In this document: piece after piece, positions 1-12,600 of the stretch
How positions within the stretch are numbered: position 1 is the stretch's first letter
How the letters are laid out: each line of letters opens with the position of its first letter
NCBI GenBank assembly: GCA_013400155.1
Contig: VXBM01000339.1
Span: forward strand, 434,001 to 498,000
Source: Helopsaltes ochotensis
Taxonomy: Eukaryota; Chordata; Aves; Passeriformes; Locustellidae
Length of the DNA: 64,000 bases
Direction: 5' to 3'
Made by a program: the position numbers and the translations under genes
Notes under the pieces: model-generated
What the model was told of the DNA's origin: nothing
The model's database searches: none
What the model saw: only the letters and a program-made list of their open reading frames with translations

Positions 1-432
1 CCCTCTAATTCCAGGTTACTTTTTTTGCATTAACCTTGAAGCATTTCTTCCCCTTTTTTAGTATACATGCTTAAGCATCTGATAAACTTCCAGAAAAAAA
101 CCCCAAACCCACCTAGAAACAGAAAAATCAAGATCCTGTAATATTCTCTGGTTTAGGCATCTACATTTTATCCATATTACAACGCAGTAAAGATGGCATT
201 ATTGCCCTTGTTTTAGTCCCATAGCAATTTTCCCCTGTATCATATTTAGTATGTTGCACTTAGGATGTCACATTTGAGATTAATCTTATTAGAGTTATAA
301 ATGGTAACCTCACATCAGCAAACAACAGAATTATGTCTTAGTTTATCATATGCTGCAGGTATGCTTACATCACATAAAATGATTAGCTAATGTTTTGTTT
401 TACTTGAAGCTGATAATAAAAAACCCCCTTAC
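1..432 (-). other. ADGRL4 intron 9, 5' end only
   Basis: The donor GTAAGG is at 432-427 and the intron continues past the window edge. I see AT-rich sequence without a repeat, RNA gene or convincing open frame. Confidence 0.8.
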
Positions 433-626
433 CTTGGCATACTTTAAGGTAAATGTTATTTTCTCAAGCTCATAGAGCGTGGGTGGATTTGAGCTAATTG
501 CCACAGCTATAACTGCTGAGCTTACTGTCTGTCTCTGCTCTGAAGGATCTTTGGAGGAGCTGTTTTTAGGCGATGAAAGCAGAGAACCGATATTGCTGTA
601 CCGCAGAAAGACAACTGCAACAGTGC
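433..626 (-). CDS. ADGRL4: ADGRL4 coding exon 9: GAIN-B strands; last exon in the window
   Basis: This exon has 194 nt (phase 1 to phase 0), residues 343 (shared) to 407. It begins GTVAVVFLRYSNIGSLLSS, has a NSS sequon, and ends SNPPTLYELEKITFTLKYAK, which is nearly invariant in the family. The acceptor is GATAG and the donor is GTAAGG. In the human protein the following residues lead to the W/C-rich GPS motif and the seven-helix domain, so the next exons must lie left of base 1. Confidence 0.95.
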
Positions 627-3600
627 CTATCAATCAAACAGACCACGGTTAGTAGTTTGTGGGTTTTATAGAAGAACAAAATTGAAGACATTAAGGAAAC
701 AATAAACAATAGACATTATTGCTGCTATTGCATAAAATATGCAAAACAGATGGAGTCTTTGTGGAATACTTATAAAAATGTTTTAGAGACAATGAAATAT
801 AGCTTTATTTAAAACAATGTAACTGGCATTAGAAATAAAAATGTGTGTTCGCACTGGCAATACTAATTAGATATATGCACATATATTTTTCCTAGAGTAA
901 TGTATGCTTGCTGCTGTTCTGCAACTGGTTACACATGTGGTGTCAACTCTTATAAGGTAAACTGTCTCACACCTGAAGTAAATACTGGACCTTTCTGAAA
1001 TACCTGGCTTGCTTTGACTTCCATTACAGTAGACACAGGATGGAATTCAAATAGGGAAAAGGAAAAAGGTATTTTCGGATTCCATGCTGATTTTAAAAAA
1101 TGCAGTGACTTTCTCCCTGGTACCACAATAAACCACATTTTTAGATACTGATACATGGCGAGAAATAGATAAGATGGAAGATGAGGATTTGAATTTTTTC
1201 CCATGTTTATTAAAATAAGTTGTTTAATTTCAGAGCAGTTTAAGCACATTCATTTATATTTAGTGATGACAGTACTTATGATTCCTTTTTGTAGCACTCT
1301 GAGGTACAAGCCAGATCTGGGTCCTGCTGGTTTTGGTACTAAAGATTACAGGTTCTTGCCCCAGTGAGCTACTCTCTGAATGGAAATATGCACCAAATTT
1401 TGAAGGAGAAGTAGCACAGAGAGTTGAAGGGGCTGGTCCAAAGTCATACAGCAGATCTATGGCTGAGAAAAGGATAAAGCTCAGATCTGTGATACAAATA
1501 CCCAATGTGAAAATTCATTGGATACTCACTGTGCCTCTGGACATGTTAGAAATACCAGTCTTGAGACAGTAAAGGAGAAAGGGTGATAAAAATACTTTGT
1601 CTTCTTTGTAGTTAGCAGTGTGGAAGTTCAGCCTTGGTAAACTGCACATTTGACTGATTTCTAGTGGTACAAGCCTATCCAAGCCGTTTATTAACCCACT
1701 TACTGTCCAGCCTTTGTTTCTTACCATTTGGATGAGGTTCCTTTCTCTTCTTTGGAGAGATCTTTATATAGTCTCCCCCTGTATATACATGAGGGTGGAT
1801 GTGTTTCATGTGGTGTGAATCAAAAGCAAAAACTTTGAGTGCTGCAAAAGAAGAAAAATACTGTAAAAATCACAGCTCCATTATGGCCTACCATAATTTA
1901 AAGTTGGGTTAATAAATGTGCTGCTGGATTGCATAATTACTGTGAATTTTAAGACTCTATCCTTGTGCAAAATATTTCAAGAAAATTGTCATTAATGTAA
2001 CATGTCTGTTTAAACATCTATATTATTTTTATTTTCATGCATACATTTTGCTCTCATACTTTTTACTCTTTCCATGAAAAATATAGTCTCTTATTTACCT
2101 TGCCTTAAATTAGGTACTGAAAAAAACAATGTAGGTAACTTTAGGAAGAGGTATTGCTTTATTAAAAATGTATTTCTGAAAGGGGCCACAAATCACAATT
2201 ATAAAAAGGAAAGCATAAAATTCTCCACTGAATAATAACATTTGATAAAAGTCAATTTTTGGAAAGTATATATGTTATGGTTATCTATCCATGCTACCAA
2301 ATGCACATTGCACCATGAACTAATGATGTGTCTTGTCAAAAAGCAAACGAACAAGCATCATCCCTTAGGACAAAAACTACATTAGAGTCTATTGAGCTCT
2401 TTATTTGCTTCATTACAGTGCTGAGTTTCAATCACCCAGGACGGGAACAAAAATAAGTTAATCAGGCTATTTTCAAAAACAAAACAAAACAACATCAAAC
2501 AAATCTAAAACTTGACTGGTGGAGGAATATCACTAAGCTAGACCATCTGCATTGCTTATACCACAGCACACAAAAATAATATGAGCTGTTCAATAGACCA
2601 GCTGTCAGAAAATGTTTGTAAGGGCATAAGAAATTGTTTTCTTTGGCTGGAGTTTTGAAAAGCTCATAGTTCAAGAGCTTGCACCAAAAAAAAAAAAAAA
2701 GCAGTGGAGAGGGTTGGGTGATGTTGTAGGTTTTATCCCAAAATAGTTGTGTGTGGCACATATGAGACCTGTGAAAAATTTATTCATGATGCAAAACAGT
2801 AACTAAAACTTCTGTGTTTGGGTCCAATTTGGAAATGAGTTCATTCAGTTTACCATTTTAGAACAAAACCAAGGAATACAATCATTAACCTTTCAACACA
2901 GGAATTCCTCTCCATTCTCTTTATCAGCTCTTTCTGTCACCTTGGTGACTGATATCTACACTTCCACTGGAGACTGCACCCCAATCCTCTCTTCCTGACT
3001 TTCATGGCCTCAGCCCTGTGGTCATGAGAGCCTCTGCTTTCTAGCAAGGGAGGTGTGGGGAGGGGCACAGGGGCTTTACAGCCGGCACCTGGACCTGCTG
3101 CAGTCCCAGAGGTGCTCTGCAATAACGTAAGTCTGATTCTAGTCTCTGTCAAGGAAAAAAATCCCTCCCTACTTTTTCATCACTTTAATTTATTTTCAGA
3201 AATGTGAGGGAAGAACATGTGGTTTGACCTGCCTTGCGACCACAACAGGAATCTTTCTCATCAAGTCATCATATTAAACAGCAAGATAGTGAGAGACACT
3301 GAAGGACTGTACTAAATCTAAAATAAGAAATCAGATCACATACAGTTTGGGGACATTCAGAAAAATAAAGATGAAAAAGTGGCCACTGACAAAGGAATCA
3401 GCCATGCTTTATCAGGATTTTCAAAAGTGGCTGTGTAAGGTGTCAGCCTTACTCTGCTCTCAGTGAAGGAATGGTAAAACTATTATTACCACAGCAAAAT
3501 CAGCAGGTATTGGTGGGAAGACACAAGCACACAGGGAGAAAGAAGGTAGGTGAGAAAAATGGTGCAGTTGAGACTAACCAATTCTCCTGGGGAATTCCTC

Positions 3601-6600
3601 TTAAAATGAGAAATTCCTGTTGAGATAAAGCCACCCAAATTTAAACTCACTAGGTAAAATCCTTACTCCAAGTTCATTCATAATAACTATACTGAACCGA
3701 AAAGAGTCAAAAAGATCTGTAGAGAGCAAATCCAAATTTTTTTTCTACTGTTGTTCTTTATACACATAAGATGCATAGGATAATTTTTATAAAACGAATC
3801 TAGACTGTGTGAGTATGGCCATAATCAGAGATTTAAGGAAAATATGAAAAGAATTTCCCACAGACTCTTGATTTATTTTTCGCTCTGGACTCAAATGTTT
3901 AGTCTTTGAAAATTATGATTACCTACACTGAATGTCAGGTGTTAGTTACAAAAATCATACAAATTAACACCTGTGTCTTTCACATAACACCATTTCTAAT
4001 CTTCATAATTGTGCTGAAAAACTCCTCAGATTACTCCACATCTAAAGTATATCTTAGAATAATTTTTTTATCTTACCTATGTCACTTGCATTAGCATCCA
4101 GCTGGGCTGTCTTTTTGAAGCTCTGTGACATGAGAAGTGTCGCCTGCTCTGCAGTGTGCAGCAGCTTAGTCAGGCTCTGCCTTTGGTTATCTACAGGTAG
4201 AGCTTCCCAGACTGTAATTTTGTCTTTTTGTAAAAAATTGTTCACAGTGTTGATGAAAACCTGTAAGTAAAAGCATGCGTTTGAGAAGAGTCACACGCTA
4301 TCTGGAATGAGGATAAACCCCACAGCTCCAAGGCTTGCTCCACTCACGTTAATGGTGGTGTTGTGGAGAGCTTCATTGTCAGAGACTGAGTCATTCACGG
4401 TGTTCCACGATGAGTAAGACAGTGCTTCAACGTATGAAACCACTTCTACGGGTAAAAGCGGTCCCAAAGTATTTCTGTTAATCTCTTGCAGCTTCTCCAG
4501 AGGTGTTTTTAAATGACTAATCTGAAAAATGCCAGAATTCATATTTTAATGGAAGAAATAAAGTCATATTTCTGCACATGAAAATGAACCCAATAGACCG
4601 ATGTCTGTTAATTAACATACTGGTTTATAAGACACTAGTGCATAAACACTCCTCAATCAACAAGTTGACCTATAAATTATTGATATTACACATGTCAAGT
4701 ATAACCTTCATAAGTAACTACGATTTAAAAAATCGTGTGTTATCATTGCACATTTTTTCCCTACAGCAGCTGTTTTATTTATCCTGATGATCTAAAGTGA
4801 ACTATTAAATGTTCTGCAAAAATAATTAAATATCAGTGATATGATTATTCTGCTTCTGTATTAATCTATTGACTTTTCTTTAAAATTTTAATTGAAGAGG
4901 TGGGAGCAGATGGGAAATATTTGTAAATTTTTTTAGTTGTTTTTCTCAAATGCAAATTATGAAGCATGTAGTTGAGTGAACTCCACTGCCTATTTCTCCT
5001 TCAGTGCTTCAGTTTATAAACTGCTAAATGCAGTTACATAAAACAGACAGTTAAAAAATATAGCAAGGAGAGTGTGAGATGAGGATTAACCTTCCACATT
5101 TCAGTCTCATGGCTGAATAAGAGATGAATTCTTACTTCACAATACTGGAATCCAATTAATAAAACACTCAACATCTGATTTTGTATGATCTCTACTCTGT
5201 GCTATTGAGCAGTTTTTATGGGGCTTGTTTTGTCTTTGACTGCAACTGAACAGAACTATTTTCAGAACTACTTAAGAGAGTTATTTATATAAAAATATTT
5301 TTAATTATTAATTTAAGTTTAGTTTGAGTATATCTTTAAAAAAAATCTCACTCTAAGAGTCTGACGTAGGCCATTTACCGTGGCTTTGCACCTAAGTGTG
5401 ATAAGCAGGTATTATATCTGATATAATGTATTACATTGCAGGTAAGCATAAAAAGATGTTAACACAGCATATATATAATACTAGGTTAATAAAATCCTTT
5501 AAAATAATTTCCTTTTGAATCCAGTAACTTAAAGAAATTGCTTAATATCAGATATAAACATATACAATTGCTTTTAATTTATTTATGCTTATGCTTCATT
5601 TATCCATTAAAATGAAGCAATACTGTAACTGTAAATAATGAATAGTGCATTCATTTATATATTTTTAATTGGCTTCAGGAATCTCTGTTTCTGGTGAAAA
5701 ATGGTATTTTCTGGTGAAAAATACTCTGGCCACAGAGTATTAGTTTCTATAAACCCTGTATCACTTCACCCACTTGCCTTTGAGGAGTAAATAAACCAGC
5801 ATACTGAGATGTTATGGTTCCCTTTTCTATTTAATCACTTGTTGATATTACTTTTGTAAGCTATCTTGCCTTCCTTCTGAACAAGCAAATAATTGCACAT
5901 CAGTAAATGCAGCAGTGTGTAACTCCAGAAATTACAGAAACAGCTGAGTGATTACCACACTTCTGAATTTTTCATGCATCATGAGTCACTTTGCTGGAAA
6001 GAGAACACGCAGATTCCCAGCAAGTTATTATCATGAGTAGAACATACAACCCAGTTCAAATAATTCAAAATTATTAAAAAGCCTTCTGTAAACATGCTTA
6101 AGTTCAATTTTATGCTTCAAGCCTTTGTTAAAAACTGTTTAAGAACTATTATAATTGAAATAGCAGTTTCAAACAGAAACAATTAAAGGATTTGAAAATT
6201 AATCTACAAACCAACGCTACTTACTCGAGCTAAAGTTCCATTAATATGTTCAGCTATACAATCTTTGAATAACTCACAGTTGGCCTTTGGATTTTCTGTA
6301 AAAATAAGAAGGGAAACTAATTATACATTGCAGTTCAATCAATATTCAATACATACTAATTGCAAAAGCTCTTGTCTAGGTCATTCTCCAAACCACCAGC
6401 ATTCTGAATTTATGCACATAAAACACAGCATTCCATTGTCAAACTACAATTACAAAGACTTTATGTTAGCCAAAGTTAGAGCATCGGATTGGAACGAGCT
6501 GTTTTATTCAGGTAGAGAGAGTTTGGTCCCTTTTATTGGACTTCCACAGGTGGAGTAGAGACAGCTTGAATTTACAGAGAGGAGTACAGATCTGACAACT

Positions 6601-9600
6601 ATGAGGAGGTAACCATTATTTCAAATGGATCTCATCGCACTGTTTAGCAAAAATACATTTACAAAATTATTCTATTCTCAGGAATTGTAGATGCCACAGC
6701 CTTGCCTCTTTTTCATGTCTTGCTGATTAATCTAACTGAAGATAAATAGGCACTGGTGGGTTTCTCGGAAGATGTATCTCTATAATAACACATAAACCTT
6801 TATAATATCATGTACCTTGGCAGGAAGTGCCATCATTTGGCTTAAACTGCAATTTTCCTGTGGATGGTTGATAACCTTCCTTACAGGAGCAGTTAAACCC
6901 TCCATCCACATTTTCACATTTTGCATGATCTCCACAGGCAACAGTTCCATCATTGCTGCACTCATCTACGTCTGCAAATATTATGAAAAATTGAATTTTT
7001 ATTAAGTATTTACAGACTAACACCTTGCTGCTTTGTTGATATAGCCCCGCACACTACAAGCAGTTTCATAATAAAATTTCGTGTAATAAAGAAAAGCAAA
7101 AACTAAACCCACAATCTCAATGGCAAAATCCCTGCCAATTATAATACTTAAGGATTAGAAGGATAAATCATAATTGATCATATTTTTATACCACCACTTT
7201 TATTTCTATATAATACTACACTGCTCGTGTTTTAAAAACATATTAATTCTATCATAACAAAATGGTTGGCATGATGCAAATCATCTGAAATCCATTTTTC
7301 AGAGATTAGACTAAATAGATTTTCTTAGCTCAATTAGAAAAAGAAAAAAAAAACAACCTGCAGACTTGTCTTTTAAGTTGCAGCTTTAAAAAGACTGGAA
7401 ATGCTCACTCTGTCCATCCTTTTAATCTAAGAATTAAACTCTGTATCCTTTAAAGTGCTTGGCATATCCTTTTTTTAATCCACATTTCAATTACATTTGC
7501 CTAAAATCTCTTTTGTGCTTCTAAATAAATTGCCATTAGGTAGACGAGTTCAGTAACTGGGTGGGGCATGGTCCAAGAGAAAAACCAATGAATTCCAGTA
7601 AGGGAATCCATGAATTGATCAATTTAGGAGAGCTGGATACTAAATCCCTGGCTAGAGTACCAATTATTTTGCATTATTTGGCTGGCTAAGGATAAAGATC
7701 AAATAACTCAATGGAGAAAGCAAACTGGGAACTATACCAAATAATTCTGGAGAATGAAGTAATGGGTTGTGAAGTGCTGTGCTGGAAAGGAGAAACAAAT
7801 GAAGAGCTTTGGGACAGGTATATCTGAAAAATGAAGTGGCGCATGAGTGGGCTTAAAGTAACAGCCTGAGAACTGAACTGAGGGAAAGAGAGCACGGAAT
7901 GGAGGAGAGAGGGTGACAACTCCAGTCAAGAACTGGTGTGACGTTTAGTTTTGGAAAGAAATTGCTGAAAAAAGAAGTGGTTAATTGATCAGTGGAGGAG
8001 AAGAGCTACCTGCATTGATAGGCAGCCTCTGCTCAACCAGACTGGATGTTAAGAATAGACAAGCAGAAAGCAGATATGGAGTGGATGGAAATACACTATT
8101 AGCATAAAGGAACTAGTTTCACACTCTGCTTTTGATACACGAATCTTGGTGGTTTTCAAAGAGGAGCAATAATGCATGTGAAATAAGGTTATTATTGAAA
8201 AATGGAAAGATACACTGTGTCTATATGGATATATTGAGGGAATGCAAAAAAATACCTGAAGGATACCTGGGGGCCATCTGTCTATTTGGACAGAGGTCTC
8301 CCTGGGATTCAAGGTTGAATTCCCACCTCACTTTCATATATCTCTTTTTATCAATGAGCCATTGGCCCTGATTTGCTGAGTTTTAAGCCTGCAGTTCAGA
8401 AGCTGCCTTGGAGAAGCCATTCAAACTCTTGCACGGACAGGAAGGAGATGTGAGGCTGGAAGTGCATTTGCCCTCCCCAGCACAGCCACCATTGCTCTGC
8501 AGGGAGAGCCACCAAGAAAGCAATGTGCTTAAATGGCTTGGTGCCAGCATGGAATTTTAAAGTAGCAGGAAGATTAAATGATGATTGTCTGCATTAGGGC
8601 AATAGTTTATTTCCATATTTAATGCTCCAAACTGCTAATGTTTTTCTTTAAAGAAGTGAGTTTTGTATTATCCGTATTTGTATGGTTTCTGTGACCTCGG
8701 TGTTCATAGTTATGGAGCTAACCACATTATACATGAACAAATCTGGCAAAAGGGAAGGAAAATAGCAGGATATAGTGCTACACACAGGATACCTCATAAT
8801 TAAATGCTGTCATTTAAAGACATAACGCTAGAGTTCTTACTCTTTGCATTTAAATAACCTCTCACATCAGTAAATTATAAAGCTCTGTTTGAAACAAGTG
8901 GGTGTGTGTCAGTGCCTCGTTGTGTGACTCTGTAAGACAGAGAGACTGAATGAATTGAAGCAGCAAGGGTGAAAATCATGACAAAGACGGTTTGTCTAAC
9001 AAGAAAACACATCACCCTTAAACCAAAGATTTCTTCGGCCTTGTCAGCTACATAGAGGACATGTACATCTGAACAAGCCATTCATCATTTAATGCGGTGC
9101 TAAAACACCAGCAATTGACAACAGTCTTTGCCAAAACTTACAATAACCTATAAATAGAAAAAGTAATACTTGAATGCTTTTGAGAATACTGTTACTAAGG
9201 ATCAGGTTTCCATATGATTTACTGATACAAATATTGCAAAATTGTCATGACATTTTTCTTTTCATAAACTTTAGATCAGTTAATAATTTTTTGTGATTAT
9301 TGTGTGGTTATGCAATATTTTTTTTGTAATTATGTGAAGTGTAATGGAGATTTTAATGAGAAGACAGGATTATCCAAAACAACAGCAGAAATTCAAGTAT
9401 TTTTGGCACATCTCTGGCAACAGGAATGCCATTTAAAGTCTGATAGAGACACCCTGTTGAGTATATGCAAATAGACTTTCTGCAGTTGAGTTGTCCATAT
9501 GGAATGAGTCCATATCACGCCTGTTTAATTTACTGTTTCCAGAGGAATAAAACAACTCCTGGATGACAAAATTAAAAAGCAACATGCCTGATCTTGCAAG

Positions 9601-12600
9601 GTACTAATCAGCTTTGTATCCTTTTTAAATCAATGAGATTGTCAGGGGCAGCCAACAGTTTTCGACGGTTGCAAGAATGCAGCTTTTAAGTTCCTGCTTT
9701 GAAATGCTGTGCACAGTAACTGTAGGCTTTTGTTTCTTTACATTTTGTAGTTAGGTCTTTTTAGTCAAATATGCAATTGTTGGACCGCACATGGACAACA
9801 GCTTGTCGGTGCTTTCAGCAATCCAATTTTAGTGGAGCTTTGGGGTGAGGATCCCAAACTCTGCTTGAGCAGGGAGCAGGAGAGCGGGAGTGGGCTGCCA
9901 AGGCTTGCGTGAACAGTCTTCACAGACAGCATTCCTGAGCAAAGGGTGAAGTACAGCAGCTTTTTAAACAGAGGAGCATTTGCCATAGGTCTGTAAAAAA
10001 AGCCCTGGCCTTTCAGTAAATATTCAAAACAAATCCTGGAGCTGAACTTTGAAGCTTCTATAAAAGCTGCGATCAGAAAAATAATATCACCAACACCACT
10101 TAGGCTAGTGTGAAAATAGATTTATAACCTTTTATTTTATTTCTGTGCTTTGTCACTCCTCATTTACTGCAGCAGGCAAGGAAATTCCAATTAAATTAAA
10201 AGTACGGAGAACAGTTATTATGTTCAGTCTTGCCAATTACAGGATTGTACCTACATGGCTTTGATCCTTCACCAGCCAGTCAAGACAGCTTGATGTCTAC
10301 ATTATACCTTCTGCTTATTAGTAGCTTGCAAGTGATTGAAAAGTCCAATTGCAAAGGACTAGATGTTCCCTCCCCGTGTCTCCACACTGTGGAAGGCAGC
10401 AGCACACACAAAGTAGAAATGAAAAAGCCTATGAATGGCAAAGGTAAAAGAAAAGTTAGCAATGTGGCCCAATGCCAGTTTCCATCCACTGCACAGCTCC
10501 CTTGTCAGAGTAAAGGACGAGATGGAGAATGGGTGCCTTCCCAGTGCTCTCAGAAATACCTGAAGAGAACTAATAGCATGTTCCCAGAAAAAGCAGAGTG
10601 GCATGGATGTCACTTTCATTTCACAGATGGCCATTTTCATGTTTTTACTCTGTTGACTGGGGTGAAAAAAGTAGGTTTATATTTCACTTTTTTATCTGCA
10701 GCTGAGCATTCAATAAATTGTGAAGTCTAAGTAAAAGTATGGCTTTTACAGAAATCAAAAAAGAGATTTTAATAGCTCACTCAGGACAGCAGAAAAATGT
10801 CTTCAGAAATATCACATCTCTGCATCCTTATTTTTTCTTCTCCATTTACTTTATCCTTTTATTCTCCTCTCTTTCCCTTCCTACCATCCAGTTCCTCCTC
10901 TATCTGCATCTTACTTTGTCATATCTCCACCAATTCTACTTGATAGCATGGGTAGGAAATACTTTTGATCCTCAACTCAAAACTCAGCATTCTGACCGGA
11001 TTAAGGGTGAACCAACATTTCTCAAACCTGTTGTCCTACCTTGGGGAACATTATCACTTTTCACTTGGGAGTTTATTGTGGTTTCCAAAGAGGGAACACA
11101 CATGTATGTGCATGGACTTTGAAAGTGACTTGCACACTCAGGGGTATGTACCACACTTGCACTACTGGAAACTCAGGTAGGTGTGAGGGCATAAACAAAA
11201 AGGGTTCATAATGGTGTACTCTCCAAAATCCAACCACTGTAGTTTAACAGTTACTGCCGTGTACATATATATATGTATTGAAAAGAAGATTTAAGACTCC
11301 TAAAAATATATTGTAGGGCCTTACAAACTTGTGTAGGATGGATATCTGGTAGTTCTGTTCTGTGCTTTGTACTAAATAAGTTGCACTCTATTTGCAATGA
11401 AATGTTGATTTTTGCTTCAGCTGTCACCCCAAATACACAACTGTCAGCTGCTTGTGTGCAAGTCCTATCTGCTACCTGTAGCAGCAGGTCCATTGGCTAC
11501 AAGAGATCCTATTATGGCTTCCCTGATGGATAAAGTCAAAAATTGATTGTGGGCCAAAAGGTTGTCCTTAGGACTCACATCTTGGTAAAGTAATTGGTAC
11601 ACTTGTTTAATGACAAATGGTGCCCACAGGTAATTTTTTTTAATTTCAGTGTGAATTTTAACAGCTCTTGGCTCCTCCATGTGGATTTTTAAAAATAAGT
11701 ACTAAACTAAACTCTAGTTTAGAGATTAGATTCTAGAGAATAAAAAAGACCAATCTTCCCAGTAAAGAGGGAAAAAAAGAGAAGGCATTATCCAGCTAAT
11801 GGTAAGAAGTTAAAGTGACACAAAACCAGTCAGAGAAACAACTTTGAAGACAAACTTCTGAAGCTGAGGAAATATCATAATGTAAAAATCAAAACCTGGA
11901 GCAGAAATGGTGAGAATATTTACAGCTCAATGTGCTAACTGTCTCCATCCCAGCTAATTTAGGAATGATTCATAGCAGCTGGATAAAGCAGAGCACTTTT
12001 AGATGGATGTGAGCAATGGGCAAGAAATGTCAATTAGATCACTTTCTGGCTTAATATGCAACCACTCTGCTGATATTAAGAGCAGTGAGAAGAGAGGTTG
12101 TCAGCACTCACAAGCTCACAGGAGACATACCTAGAATGAGACACAGTCAGCATAAAGGTGTAAAGGGCAATAGATTTATTTCTCATTTTCCCATTCCCTG
12201 AGGACTTTTGCAACATAGAGAGAAAATTACCAGGAGTTAGAAAAAAGAGAAATAGTTATAGCTCTTCCATTCAGAAGAAATCCTAAAGGATTGCATGGTT
12301 GTTCAGAAATAACATTTTTCCAGAGAACTTTTCCTCCCCTGTAATCTTGAACATGTTCCATCCAACAGGCACAGAAACAGAGGCTAATGAGTGGCACAGG
12401 AGGTAGGATAGCCACTGGTCTTGCTCGTTGTTTTTGATCAGACTTGAAAAATTACAAAAAGGATCCCAACCAAGTTTCCAAATAAAAGATATTTGAAGTA
12501 CACTAATTCAAACTTAGAGAGAATTTTGTTGATCCAGATCGAATGCAGAATATTTTGGTACTTTTTTTCCTGGGAATGTGACCACCCTGCTCACAGATCA

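Larger units (their letters stand above)
4522..6224 (-). other. ADGRL4 intron 5
   Basis: A 1703-bp, very AT-rich intron with GT-AG ends. It includes a 17-bp odd palindrome at 5411-5427 and a short duplication at 5688-5722, listed separately. No gene is seen. Confidence 0.9.

Noticed and set aside
2686..2700. A-run that might mark a processed retrogene
   Set aside because: No coding remnant, target-site duplication or polyadenylation signal next to it.
10230..10730. 166-codon plus-strand open frame, the longest in the window
   Set aside because: No recognisable domain, signal peptide or homology, no splice context, and it lies antisense in intron 3. One frame of this size is plausible by chance in 64 kb over six frames.
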